A stretch of 64,000 bases of DNA from Mesorhizobium shangrilense. Lineage in GTDB: Bacteria; Pseudomonadota; Alphaproteobacteria; Rhizobiales; Rhizobiaceae. Below the pieces are notes generated by a model. The model worked only from the letters and a program-made list of their open reading frames with translations, was not told the DNA's origin and searched no databases. The stretch covers positions 2,051,501-2,115,500 of the forward strand of contig NZ_JAQGPN010000001.1 of NCBI RefSeq assembly GCF_028826155.1, in the 5' to 3' direction. The position numbers were made by a program, and so were the translations under genes. Below are positions 1-11,376 of this stretch, in pieces (position 1 is the stretch's first letter; every line of letters begins with the position of its first letter).

Positions 1-1
1 A

Positions 2-313
2 CGCCGGCTGCTGCACAACCTCGAGGCGGCCCTGCTCGCGACCCGGCGCATCATGACCGCGGCCGTGCGCCTGCAGTGGTTCACGGCGGGCTATGGCTGG
101 CTGACGGTGGTGGCGCCGATCGTGATCGCCGCCCCGGTCTATTTCGCCGGCGACATCACTTTCGGCGGCCTGATGATGGCCGCCGCCGCCTTCACCCAGG
201 TGCACTCCGCGCTGCGCTGGTTCGTCGACAATATCGGCGCAATCGCCGACTGGCGCGCCACGCTGCTGCGCGTGGCGTCGTTCAGGCTGGCGCTGGTGCG
301 GATGGATGGGTGA
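2..313 (+). CDS. ABC transporter permease/ATPase (SbmA/YddA type), 3' end of membrane domain only
   Basis: The reading frame is open to the window edge and ends at a TGA at 311-313. The visible 103 residues match the last membrane segments of the ABC_membrane_2 (SbmA/BacA/YddA-like) family: a hydrophobic helix followed by a FGGLM...ALRWFVDN...DWRATLLRVASF segment. In the YddA-type half transporters I know, this segment joins directly to a nucleotide-binding domain with Walker motifs. Here the protein stops about 15 residues after the DWRATLLRV segment, so the ATPase half is absent. The next DNA is non-coding and then a low-GC operon on the other strand, so I infer that the 3' part was lost or displaced. 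A natural NBD-less SbmA-like protein is the alternative; the start is outside the window. Confidence 0.6.
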   Translation, partial: RRLLHNLEAALLATRRIMTAAVRLQWFTAGYGWLTVVAPIVIAAPVYFAGDITFGGLMMAAAAFTQVHSALRWFVDNIGAIADWRATLLRVASFRLALVRMDG

Positions 314-504
314 GGGGGGTGTGCCTTGTGTAAGTCTATGTTCCCCTGCAAGGGACGGCTGGATGACGGTGAGGCTAGGCCCGACGACCGGCATGGCTCA
401 AAGGCGAGCCGGGAACCGGTGAAGCGTGGCGCAGATCTCTTAAGTGACTACCCGAAATGTGGATCGTCAATCAACGGCCCGGGATGCACGGAGACAGCGA
501 ATTG
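314..504. other. non-coding junction with short inverted repeats
   Basis: No gene is supported here. The stretch holds GC-rich short inverted repeats, for example GGCTC-AAAGGC-GAGCC near 390-410, and has the look of a structured RNA or mobile intron remnant. It separates the truncated transporter from the low-GC DUF262/FRG operon. Confidence 0.3.
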
Positions 505-1632
505 TCACGGGAGGATCCCCCCGATCAAGGTTCTGCCAAGAGGAATAAACTCAACCAGTCGCGATTCAGTAGACCGGCCCGTAGAATAGCCTGATTGCAT
601 TCGGGGCATGTTCCAGAGTTCACGAGCGACGTTGGTCAGGTCGGTCCTGTACGAGAGATTATTTGCTTGGTGATAGCCAATTCCAAGAGCAATAATCTCA
701 AACGCAGATGTCAAGAACGGACCACGGAATTCTCCTTTGGCTTGGTCCCATCGACGAAACACATTCTCTCCACCATTTCTTTCTATTTCTATAAATGTTC
801 TGACAAAACTTCTCTCCAAGACATTGAATCCGTCTGGATACTGTGTTGCGAGTGCAATCGAGTGATCATCAAGTATTTGTGGAAGGTCTCTTAAAGCAGT
901 CAAAGTTAGTTTGTTCTGTGGCCAGTTGTGTAGAATAAAAAATCTGGTTACTAGTTCAAGGTCGTATCGTTCTTCGATTTGTTTTTCTGTCAGTTGAACT
1001 GTAGAGCGAAACTCTTCCAAAGACGCGAGGCGCTCCAAATGAGCGAAAAAGCTTGGCGATGCCGCCACCAAAAGAGCAGATCGCATCTCTTGAGCATTTA
1101 GCTGCGATCCATAGCTGTTGAGTCTCTGGAAAAGATCAAATTTAGTTTGAGGAGAAGACTCTCTCTTGATGATCTTGATGTCGATTTTTGATCGCTTGAT
1201 GTCGAGCCGCTGCGCTTCCGACAAGCTCTTCGTGGGATTAAGATCGTGCCACCGTCTACCTTCTAAGCTGGGCAAGTATTTGGTTGCGCGAAGCTCTAGC
1301 ATCGATTGCTGAGCACCGTTCCCATCACGAAGCTCGCCCTGAAGCTCGAAAATGGTGGAAAGCCTCTGGAGGCCGTCAACGACTTCCCACACACCACTTT
1401 CCGTTTGCGCGACAAAGATGGACGGAAGCGGAATGCCCAAGAGTAGACTCTCTACTAGACGTGATTTTTGGATCTCGGTCCAGCGGAAGAAACGCTGAAA
1501 TTCTGGGCGTATTACGAGTTCTTTCTCGCGGTATAAGTTGGTAAGCTCTCCAATGCTCATAGGGTATCCATCGGAGGCTATCGCCTGCCGTGCCCGCTTT
1601 ATCTCGGTTTCCAAGCTCTGATCAGGCGTCAT
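505..1632 (-). CDS. DUF262 domain protein (GmrS/ParB-like N-terminal fold)
   Basis: A 375-residue protein with the DUF262 signature: RPEFQRFFRW (about residue 45) followed by SLLLGIPLPSIFV and VVDGLQRLSTI, a variant of the usual DGQQRLTTI. DUF262 is the ParB/Srx-like nucleotide-binding module seen in GmrSD type IV restriction enzymes and other phage-defence proteins. No C-terminal HNH (DUF1524) motif is visible, so the protein is shorter than full GmrSD fusions. I chose the ATG at 1632 because it overlaps the TGA of the upstream FRG gene (TGATG) and has GGAG six bases before it; a TTG at 1644 in the same frame is the alternative. The two genes are therefore translationally coupled. GC content is clearly lower than in the flanking genes, which suggests acquisition by transfer. 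A defence role is inferred from the family, not shown. Confidence 0.85.
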   Translation of the reverse strand: MTPDQSLETEIKRARQAIASDGYPMSIGELTNLYREKELVIRPEFQRFFRWTEIQKSRLVESLLLGIPLPSIFVAQTESGVWEVVDGLQRLSTIFELQGELRDGNGAQQSMLELRATKYLPSLEGRRWHDLNPTKSLSEAQRLDIKRSKIDIKIIKRESSPQTKFDLFQRLNSYGSQLNAQEMRSALLVAASPSFFAHLERLASLEEFRSTVQLTEKQIEERYDLELVTRFFILHNWPQNKLTLTALRDLPQILDDHSIALATQYPDGFNVLERSFVRTFIEIERNGGENVFRRWDQAKGEFRGPFLTSAFEIIALGIGYHQANNLSYRTDLTNVARELWNMPRMQSGYSTGRSTESRLVEFIPLGRTLIGGILP

Positions 1633-2411
1633 CAAGTTCTCCAACCTTCAACCCGAGATAGCTCTGTTGCGAGTGACACCAGCTCTGGATAGACCATCGT
1701 CTCTACGAAGCCGATCGTGTTGAGCTGTTTACGGAGTTCACTTCGATCGCCCTTTATGGCGACGCGCCAGAGAGCGGAAGAGCCTTCTGAAGCAAAGTCC
1801 TCAAGGCAGCGAGGATCATCCCCCCAGACCATGAAAGTGCCTCGTTGGGCAACGATGCGACTTGAGTTATGAGTCCCAAAAATTGCAACGGGAGACCGGA
1901 GACGGCGTCTGGTTGTTTCCGGTCGATATGGCTCACTCTCATCGTCAGATGTCGTTAGGACGTGTATCTGGTTCCCATACTCCGACAAAACTGGGGTCGA
2001 TCTGTTCCAAGATATTGGGTCTATGCACCAAACAACTGGTAGATTCTCCTCGCGAGCGTCGTCGGCGATTGCAAAGTGCGCCGCGATGAACATGTTTTCA
2101 GACCAGTCAAGGAGCCGTGTGGGCACCCCGTGATGCTGCATAGCAAAAAGGTGCTCCCAGTCATTTTGGGGATAGCCGGCGGGCCAGTACGGTAGGCTTC
2201 GTTGGCGGAAGCGCGTTAGTAGACGCTTCTCTCGATCAAATACGTCCGTGGACGGCCTTCCTTCTCGAAGCAAACCGGGGAGCAAAGAGTAGCCAGAACT
2301 AGCGTGCCCCCGGTACCATAGGAACCCTCCCTCCGGAAGGTCCCTGGCGATGCGCAATACGGTCTGAAGTAAGCCTTCAAGACCGTCCACTTCCAGCTGT
2401 TCAACCGGCAA
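1632..2411 (-). CDS. FRG domain-containing protein
   Basis: A 259-residue protein with the FRG domain hallmarks: FLWYRGHAS near residue 31 and MQHHGVPTRLLDWSENMFIAAHFAI near residue 91. FRG domains are of unproven function and recur in phage and defence-associated genes. The start codon is TTG at 2411-2409, supported by GGGAGG seven bases upstream; no ATG lies nearby in frame. It is the first gene of a two-gene operon, its TGA overlapping the ATG of the DUF262 gene. A perfect 19-base palindrome at 2461-2479 sits about 50 bases upstream and probably controls the operon. Base composition is AT-richer than the chromosomal neighbours. Confidence 0.85.
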   Translation of the reverse strand: MPVEQLEVDGLEGLLQTVLRIARDLPEGGFLWYRGHASSGYSLLPGLLREGRPSTDVFDREKRLLTRFRQRSLPYWPAGYPQNDWEHLFAMQHHGVPTRLLDWSENMFIAAHFAIADDAREENLPVVWCIDPISWNRSTPVLSEYGNQIHVLTTSDDESEPYRPETTRRRLRSPVAIFGTHNSSRIVAQRGTFMVWGDDPRCLEDFASEGSSALWRVAIKGDRSELRKQLNTIGFVETMVYPELVSLATELSRVEGWRT

Positions 2412-2460
2412 CGCTTTGCCTCCCCAATCCGTCCGATTGAATACCGGTTCCCCGCCACCA

Positions 2461-2479
2461 CTACAATCAATGATTGTAG
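2461..2479. promoter_or_regulatory. palindromic operator upstream of FRG-DUF262 operon
   Basis: CTACAATCAATGATTGTAG is a perfect 9+1+9 inverted repeat. On the minus strand it contains TACAAT, a good -10 box, so a bound repressor would block the FRG-DUF262 promoter. No regulator gene is encoded beside it, so an autoregulating product of the operon or a distant protein must be considered. The site is seen directly; the function is inferred. Confidence 0.55.
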
Positions 2480-2623
2480 CAGCGCGATACTATCTTGTTG
2501 AAGTCTGCTAGATTCGGCTTGGTGCCTCCTCTAAGAAGTTGGTGAGAACGGATGGCGTGCTGGAAGAAATGAGGCGTTGCGCTCCGGCCAACATCCCTCA
2601 TCCGAGCTCGCTTCGTTCGGCCA

Positions 2624-2646
2624 CCTTCTCCCACAAAGGGAGAAGG
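2624..2646. repeat. intergenic palindrome, copy 1
   Basis: A nine-base stem CCTTCTCCC and GGGAGAAGG with a five-base loop. The same stem recurs at 3182-3206 and a related form at 3433-3457, so it is a repeated element rather than a gene-specific terminator. Confidence 0.7.
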
Positions 2647-2748
2647 GACGACGCGGAACGATTTTCCTTTCCGGGCGTATCGGAATTGCGCGCTGACTCC
2701 GTGGTGGTTGCCAGCCTGGCCTTGGGCGGCGCCACAAGGGAGAGGGAC

Positions 2749-3177
2749 ATGAAGATGAAGAGGTGCCTTGCCGCGATTGCGGTCGCAGTTTTTGTTTCGG
2801 GCTGCGTCAGCGAGACGGCCGGCTCCGCCGGCTCGGGTAACGCGATGCAGCAGATCAATGCCTATCGCGCGAGCCGCGGGCTTCAGCCCCTGTCCCCGCA
2901 TCCCGTCGTCCGGAGGCTGGCGGAGCAGCACAGCCGGGACCAGGCAAGGGCGGGAAGGATGGGCCATTTCGGCTGGATGCAGCGCGTCGCGCAGGCGCGG
3001 GCCGCCGGCCTGCACTATTGCACCGAGAACGTCGGCTACAATCACCGGAGCGACAGCCATCTTGTCACCCGCTGGTCGCGGTCGTCCGGTCACAGGGCAC
3101 ATCTCTTGCGGCCGAATCTCCGCTACGGCGCCGTTTCCCGCGTCGGCGCCTATTCGACGTTCATCGCATGCGAATGA
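2749..3177 (+). CDS. CAP (SCP/PR-1) domain lipoprotein
   Basis: A 142-residue exported protein. The first 19 residues are a lipoprotein signal ending in the lipobox FVSGC (Cys19 as lipidation site). The rest is a compact CAP domain: INAYRASRGL, then AEQHSRDQA, MGHFGWM and ENVGY, matching the CAP His and Glu positions. CAP proteins are small extracytoplasmic proteins of mostly unknown substrate. The ATG at 2749 follows a purine-rich AGGGAGAGGG; a longer frame starting at 2539 runs through repeat DNA and is not credible. It is a single-gene unit bounded on both sides by palindromic repeats. Confidence 0.85.
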   Translation: MKMKRCLAAIAVAVFVSGCVSETAGSAGSGNAMQQINAYRASRGLQPLSPHPVVRRLAEQHSRDQARAGRMGHFGWMQRVAQARAAGLHYCTENVGYNHRSDSHLVTRWSRSSGHRAHLLRPNLRYGAVSRVGAYSTFIACE

Positions 3178-3181
3178 GATG

Positions 3182-3206
3182 CCCTTCTCCCCTTGTGGGA
3201 GAAGGG
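3182..3206. repeat. intergenic palindrome, copy 2
   Basis: CCCTTCTCCC pairs with GGGAGAAGGG across a short loop, just after the stop codon of the CAP lipoprotein. It could also end that transcript, but no T-tract follows, and the stem matches the copy at 2624-2646. Confidence 0.65.
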
Positions 3207-3253
3207 AAGGGCGGTGCCGCCCGGCCCTTCGCTAGGGCTCAGGGCGTTCGACA

Positions 3254-3457
3254 CCTATGAAAGGTCCACTGGACCTTTCATTTCGCCTTCGGCGAAGCGG
3301 TGTCTCCAGCCGGGTCCCCGTTGCTTCGCAACGTCCCGGCGTTCGCTGGCCTTTCATCGTGCCACTGGCACGATGAATTCGCCTCCGGCGAACCGGCTGC
3401 TCACCCCCCTCTCCGTCGCGCTTCGTGCGACACCTCTCCCCCACTGTGGGGGAGAGG
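3254..3457. repeat. array of perfect palindromes between CAP gene and carB
   Basis: Several separate hairpins lie close together: GAAAGGTCCA/TGGACCTTTC at 3259-3279, GTTGC/GCAAC at about 3320-3332, TCATCGTGCCA/TGGCACGATGA at 3354-3376 and CCTCTCCCCCA/TGGGGGAGAGG at 3433-3457, with shorter CGCC-TTC-GGCG types between. The last one is 13 bases beyond the carB stop and may also act as its 3' end. This is a mosaic of short intergenic repeats of the kind common in rhizobia. Confidence 0.65.
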
Positions 3458-3469
3458 AAGGGAACCATT

Positions 3470-6955
<3,486 letters not shown>

Positions 6956-7250
6956 GCGAGGTCCGTCTCTTCGGTCTTGTTCTTGGGCGCTTGCGCGAAA
7001 AACCGGCACGGGGATGCCCGGCCGGGGTGCGTCGCTGGAATCTGTCAGGCTAGGCGCGCCTTATAGGGGAGAGAGGCGGCGGATGGAACCCCGGAAATGC
7101 CGCTGCGAAGCAGGCGGGAAGCAGGGAATGCAGCAAAGGCTCCGCAGGCGGCCACAGTTCCCTCCATCAAGCGTACGTCGTTGCGGATCCGGCTGAGTCC
7201 GCCCGATCTTCCGAGGTGTGTCTCGACATGGCCAGGTTCCGGATGAAAGT
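6956..7250. other. intergenic region upstream of carB
   Basis: About 295 bases between the SGNH-like gene and carB, both on the minus strand. It must hold the carB promoter, but I see no convincing box, hairpin terminator or small gene. Confidence 0.4.
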
Positions 7251-8462
7251 TCAGTTGGCGCGGGGGGCGGCGACATTGGCGATCGTCCTCCCGGCGCCAT
7301 ACGCCGACAGGCCGGCCTGAAGGTGGGCAACAATCTCGTGGGCTGCCAGAGCATTCCCGGCGATGCTCAGATGCATGTCGTCATACCAGTACAGAGGCTC
7401 TGTCGCTCCCTTGTACTCGGCAAACGGTCCGCTGAGGTCGACATAATCGATGCCTTCTCCCTCGAGCATATTCTTGAGGCTCTCGAAGTAGGCGACATTC
7501 CCAATATTGGACAGCGGCGGAACCAGTACAAAAACAAGGTCGGATCCGATCGAGTCGGCGTAGGCCTTGAAGGCGTACAGGCCTTCACGATTTCTCTCGT
7601 AGAGCGGTCCTTGATAGCTGGGCGGCGTCGACCCATCGCACACGCCCGACGGGTATATGCCTTGGGTACGGTTGGCGGGCCTGCCCCATAATGCCGACCG
7701 CAAGCGGTAGTAGGCGCGTATGACGACGTTCGCGGTCAAGGAGTACTTGCGCAGTTGGAAGCGAACATTGTCGGCGGTCGTGGCTCGTGCCGGTCCACTC
7801 CATTGCCCGATCGTCCGGATCTGGATGGACCACGTGTCTCCAGCCTGGACGACGCTCTTGTTCTCGAAGAGCCACCCGTCGACCACGGTGGAGTGCGGAA
7901 AGGCAAAGTCGTTGCAAACATCGTTCGGAAAATACTGCACGATGATCGCCTTTGGTGACCTTCCGATCCTGGAAATCACCTTTCGCGCCTTCATCAACTG
8001 ATGCAGTTGCCCGGTGTGGGGAACGCCACACTTCAAGACGCGCATGTCGGTGCGCTTCTCCACGATCGTTCCGTACTTGGACTGAAACGGAGCAAATCCC
8101 CAGGAAAAGCTGTCTCCAGCCAAGTAGTAATATTCAGAGTCCGGCCCCTCCCCAATATCAAAGCAGGAAAGCTCGTTGGCCCAGACTCCGTAATAGAAGC
8201 CCTCGACCCAATGGTTCTCCTCACGGGTCGAGGGACTGATGTCGAAGCCCATCGCGCTATCGCTGGTGAAGTATCCCTGTGGAAACAAACGAGAGCCGGC
8301 ATAGGGTGGAGGTTGGCAGTTCGCGCAACCATACGGCCAGATCCATCGGCCAATCTTCTCAGGAAGCAAGAAGAACGCTGCCGCATCCAGCAATAGCAGC
8401 AGTGCGGCAGCCAACGCGACGTTAGCCAATAATGTTCGAAGTGTCCCCTCTAGGCGTGTCAC
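7251..8462 (-). CDS. membrane-anchored SGNH/GDSL hydrolase-like protein
   Basis: 403 residues with one N-terminal membrane segment (about residues 10-33) and a periplasmic domain of SGNH-hydrolase type. The block I motif is LAGDSFSWG with candidate nucleophile Ser118, and the C-terminal block V is YDDMHLSIAGN with Asp361 and His364. VQYFPNDVCND may supply the Asn of block III. Such proteins often modify or trim acyl or acetyl groups on envelope polysaccharides; the substrate here is unknown. The start is a GTG at 8462 without a strong ribosome site, so the exact N-terminus is uncertain, though the membrane segment is included. It stands alone, divergent from the betaine-type binding protein. 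Confidence 0.65.
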   Translation of the reverse strand: MTRLEGTLRTLLANVALAAALLLLLDAAAFFLLPEKIGRWIWPYGCANCQPPPYAGSRLFPQGYFTSDSAMGFDISPSTREENHWVEGFYYGVWANELSCFDIGEGPDSEYYYLAGDSFSWGFAPFQSKYGTIVEKRTDMRVLKCGVPHTGQLHQLMKARKVISRIGRSPKAIIVQYFPNDVCNDFAFPHSTVVDGWLFENKSVVQAGDTWSIQIRTIGQWSGPARATTADNVRFQLRKYSLTANVVIRAYYRLRSALWGRPANRTQGIYPSGVCDGSTPPSYQGPLYERNREGLYAFKAYADSIGSDLVFVLVPPLSNIGNVAYFESLKNMLEGEGIDYVDLSGPFAEYKGATEPLYWYDDMHLSIAGNALAAHEIVAHLQAGLSAYGAGRTIANVAAPRAN

Positions 8463-8786
8463 GATCGTTGCACGGTCGACCAGAGTTTATTCTTGTGTCC
8501 GTCCATAGAATGCCGGAGCGGTTTGCCAAAACACTTCGATCGCGCCGCGGTTTCTGTCATGTCAGGAAAAGCGCCTTCAAGGTTCGCTCTTTGCGCGTGC
8601 GCATGCATCGGGGCTCGAATGCTCTGGCGGGTCCTGCCGTTCCACAGCGTGCCGCTGCGGCCCGGCATGCCCGGCATCCCCTTACCGGCAGATCGCGCTC
8701 CGCATTTTTTGGTCGCGCGAAACGCTGGAGTATGATGTTATCCACGGCGCGCAACGGGACGGGTGCGTGCGGAGGAGAGTCATCAC
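8463..8786. other. divergent intergenic region
   Basis: 324 bases between the SGNH-like gene and the substrate-binding protein. It holds both promoters by position. GGAGGAG at 8771-8777 is the ribosome site of the downstream gene. I see no repeats or small genes in the rest. Confidence 0.4.
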
Positions 8787-9758
8787 ATGATGAGTCCGTG
8801 GCCTTCCATTGTCCGGCGAGCGTCGGCAGTCTTGTCGATGCTCATGCTCGCGAGCGCCAGCGGGTACGCCGCCGAGCTGACCATCGCGATGCCCAACTGG
8901 CCGTCCGGCCAAGCGACCGCCAACATCCTGAAGGTGAGCCTGAAGAAGGAGTTCGGCATCGATGCGGATGCCGTCGAGATGGGCACGCTGATCGCCTTCA
9001 ATGGCCTCAATTCCGGCGAGGTGGATATCCATCCGGAAGTCTGGCTGCCAAATCTCGACAACCTCGTGAAGAAGTATGTGGATCAGGCGGGCACCGCAGC
9101 GGTCAGCCCGATCGGCGGGAAGGCCTGGCAGGGCATTTGCGCCACGCGGGCGGCGGCCGACAAGGTCGGCGTGAAGGATATCGCCGACCTCAGCGATCCG
9201 GAGAAGACAGCCGCCTTCGACACCGACGGGGACGGCATGGGAGAACTGTGGATCGGCGCGCCGACGTGGTCGTCGACGACGATCGAGCGCATCCGCGCCA
9301 ACAGCTACGGCTACGCCAAGACGATGGCGCTGCTGACGATGCCGGAGGACGTCGGGATGGCGGCAGTGGACGCCGCGGTAGCGACGGACCGGCCGATGGT
9401 GTTCGCCTGCTACGCGCCGCATGTCGTCTTCAAGCTGCACGACATCGTCCGGCTTACCGAACCTCCCTACGACGCAGCAAAATGGAAAGTCGTGCTGCCG
9501 ACGGAGGATCCGGGCTGGCTGGCGAAGTCGAGCGCGCCGGTGGCGTGGGACGCGGCGCATTTCCACATCGCCTACGCGACCAAGCTGCGCAAGGACCATC
9601 CCGACGTGGTGAAGTTCCTCGAGCGTGTCGACTTCAGCACCGATGAAGTCACCGAGATGAGCTACGCGCTGCAGGTGGAGCGGCGGGACCCCTACGAGTT
9701 CGCTGAGAAATGGGTCGCGGACCATCAGGCGCGCATCGACGGGTGGGCCAAGCCATGA
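8787..9758 (+). CDS. glycine betaine/proline-type ABC transporter substrate-binding protein
   Basis: A 323-residue periplasmic binding protein of the OpuAC family. A signal peptide covers about residues 1-28 (ending GYAA); the mature protein starts ELTIAMPNWPSGQATANILK. Typical features are NSGEVDIHPEVWLPN and a run of aromatic residues able to cage a quaternary amine. Cognate permease and ATPase genes are not adjacent, so it is an orphan binding protein or serves a transporter elsewhere. The ATG at 8787 follows GGAGGAG by nine bases; a second ATG follows immediately. Its stop codon overlaps the start of the L,D-transpeptidase (ATGA), so the two are translated as a coupled pair. Confidence 0.85.
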   Translation: MMSPWPSIVRRASAVLSMLMLASASGYAAELTIAMPNWPSGQATANILKVSLKKEFGIDADAVEMGTLIAFNGLNSGEVDIHPEVWLPNLDNLVKKYVDQAGTAAVSPIGGKAWQGICATRAAADKVGVKDIADLSDPEKTAAFDTDGDGMGELWIGAPTWSSTTIERIRANSYGYAKTMALLTMPEDVGMAAVDAAVATDRPMVFACYAPHVVFKLHDIVRLTEPPYDAAKWKVVLPTEDPGWLAKSSAPVAWDAAHFHIAYATKLRKDHPDVVKFLERVDFSTDEVTEMSYALQVERRDPYEFAEKWVADHQARIDGWAKP

Positions 9759-10477
9759 CCGGCACCAGAACGAACAAGGCAAGGATCGCAGCCGCCGCGC
9801 GCCTCTGGAACATCGGGCGCAGGATGCCGGCGGCAGCCGCGGCGCTGCTCGCCCTCAGCCTCGCCGCCTCGACGATCGCGGCGCTGGCCGCGGGCACGCA
9901 GGTGTACGATCCGAAGACCCGCAAGTGGATCGACTACGACCGCACCAAGGCCTACCAGTACTACCGCAAGAACAAGCAGGTGCCGGAATCCTTCCGCAGG
10001 CAGGTGGTGAAATTCCGCACCGCGGAACGGCCGGGCACGATCATCATCGACGGCAACCAGCACTTTCTCTATCTCGTGCAGCCGGGTCAGACGGCGATCC
10101 GCTATGGCATCGGCGTGGGCCGCGAGGGATTCGGCTGGGCCGGCATCGTGCGCGTGGGGCGCACGGCGGAATGGCCGACCTGGACGCCGCCGGCGGAAAT
10201 GGTCGCCCGGGATCCGAACGCACGCAAGTGGGCCGGCGGCCAGCCCGGCGGGCCCGACAACCCGCTCGGCGCAAGGGCGCTCTACCTCTACGAAGGCGAC
10301 CAGGACACGATCTACCGCATCCATGGCACGCCCGAGCCGTGGACGATCGGGCTCAACGTGTCGTCCGGCTGCATCCGGATGAACAACGACGATATCGTCG
10401 ACCTCGCCTCGCGCATCGAGATCGGGGCCAAGGTGATCGTGCTCATGCAGGGCGCTGCTCTTTACAAAGGCGTTTGA
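9755..10477 (+). CDS. L,D-transpeptidase (YkuD family)
   Basis: A 240-residue exported enzyme that forms 3-3 cross-links or anchors proteins to peptidoglycan. The N-terminus has a long signal/anchor segment (about residues 25-47). The YkuD catalytic signature is HGTPEPWTIGLNVSSGCIRM, giving the catalytic His and the nucleophilic Cys in SSGC. The region before it, RPGTIIIDGNQHFLYLVQPGQ, is the usual first strand of the domain. The ATG at 9755 overlaps the TGA of the upstream binding protein. The pairing of a solute-binding protein with a cell-wall transpeptidase is unusual. Rhizobial genomes carry many paralogues of this enzyme, so no symbol is given. Confidence 0.9.
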   Translation: MTGTRTNKARIAAAARLWNIGRRMPAAAAALLALSLAASTIAALAAGTQVYDPKTRKWIDYDRTKAYQYYRKNKQVPESFRRQVVKFRTAERPGTIIIDGNQHFLYLVQPGQTAIRYGIGVGREGFGWAGIVRVGRTAEWPTWTPPAEMVARDPNARKWAGGQPGGPDNPLGARALYLYEGDQDTIYRIHGTPEPWTIGLNVSSGCIRMNNDDIVDLASRIEIGAKVIVLMQGAALYKGV

Positions 10478-10525
10478 TTTTCCGGGCGGACGCCATCGTC
10501 CGCCGACAATCGGAGAGGGTGGAAC

Positions 10526-10858
10526 ATGCACAGGGACAACGCGCCTGCCGCTCGCGGCGGGAAGGGTCTTGCGGTGACGGCCATTCTGCTTGCAACGGGG
10601 CTGGCCGCGTGCAGCAGCACGTCGCCAACGCAGGACCAGATGTCGAGGACGACACTGGAGACGGCTCCTGCCGACCTGCAGCTCATCTGCGCAGGACAGG
10701 CGGCGAAGACGAGCGGCGTCGAGAGCGCCAAGGTGCTGCCGACAAGCTCGCGCAAGCTCGACGCCAGGAACTATCAGGTGGACCTCAACGCCGGCGGAAC
10801 CGCAATGCGCTGCGTGGTGGACGCGGACGGCAAGATCGTCTCCGTCCAGGCGGCGTAA
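10526..10858 (+). CDS. small hypothetical lipoprotein
   Basis: 110 residues. The N-terminus is a lipoprotein signal with lipobox GLAAC (Cys29), preceded by a ribosome site GGAGAGGG. The mature part has two Cys residues (LQLICAG and AMRCVVD) that could form a disulfide, and ends VVDADGKIVSVQAA. I do not recognise a named family. It follows the L,D-transpeptidase by 48 bases on the same strand and may share its transcript. Confidence 0.7.
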   Translation: MHRDNAPAARGGKGLAVTAILLATGLAACSSTSPTQDQMSRTTLETAPADLQLICAGQAAKTSGVESAKVLPTSSRKLDARNYQVDLNAGGTAMRCVVDADGKIVSVQAA

Positions 10859-11061
10859 GCCAGGCGCCGGCTGCCGGCTAGCGGAGGTGGCGCGCCAGCG
10901 CCGGTCGTCTAATCCCTGCTTGTACCTGACCCGTAGGGGGAACCTGCACTCCGGATAACCGTGTCCGTCGCGGCGGACCGACGTATGGCCGTCATGCGCC
11001 GCGGCCGTGCCCGGCAGCGGGCAGGCGCGGGCGGCGCAAGCCGACGGGGCGGCCCGATGAC

Positions 11062-11283
11062 CTACTTCGGCATGTGCGCCTTGACGACTTTCTGGCAGTC
11101 CGGCGTGAGATCGTTCAAGTGTTTGGAAAGACACTCGATGATGCGGCCGCCGCCTGCCTGCACGCCGGGGCAGAACTTCTCAAAGTCGGCCTGGCATGCG
11201 GCGCGATCCGCGGCTGTCTGTGCTGCCGCGATGTCGATGAGTGGCAAGGTCGCAAGGAAAGCTATGCTCAGCACGGCGCGCAT
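11062..11283 (-). CDS. small secreted Cys-rich repeat protein
   Basis: 73 residues with a signal peptide ending IDIAAAQ and a mature part of about 50 residues with four Cys: ACQADFEKFCPG...IIECLSKH...DCQKV. The spacing resembles one Cys-rich GLG1 repeat (PF00839), known in small periplasmic proteins of rhizobia. The role is unknown. It lies divergently from the RND efflux operon, sharing a short upstream region of under 100 bases. Confidence 0.75.
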   Translation of the reverse strand: MRAVLSIAFLATLPLIDIAAAQTAADRAACQADFEKFCPGVQAGGGRIIECLSKHLNDLTPDCQKVVKAHMPK

Positions 11284-11376
11284 GAAGAATCCTCCGATTG
11301 TATCGGACCAAAGTATCTCCGCGCTTCCACGATAGCATGATCTGAACTATGGTTTCAGCCGTACGGAGGGGTCCAG

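Larger units (their letters stand above)
2412..2748. other. intergenic region with palindromic repeat
   Basis: Divergent intergenic DNA between the FRG operon and the CAP-domain gene. Apart from the palindrome at 2461-2479 it holds an intergenic repeat at about 2595-2650 (CTCATCCGAGCTCGCTTCG followed by a CCTTCTCCC/GGGAGAAGG hairpin). Related hairpins occur on the far side of the CAP gene. No further gene is seen. Confidence 0.5.

Noticed and set aside
330..500. group II intron
   Set aside because: Considered because of dense stems at the cassette edge, but no reverse transcriptase and no domain V could be recognised, so it is not annotated as a mobile element.
2216..2470. 84-codon frame starting at the palindrome upstream of the FRG gene
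   Set aside because: Mostly overlaps the FRG gene in another frame, has no family resemblance, and its start lies inside the operator-like palindrome.
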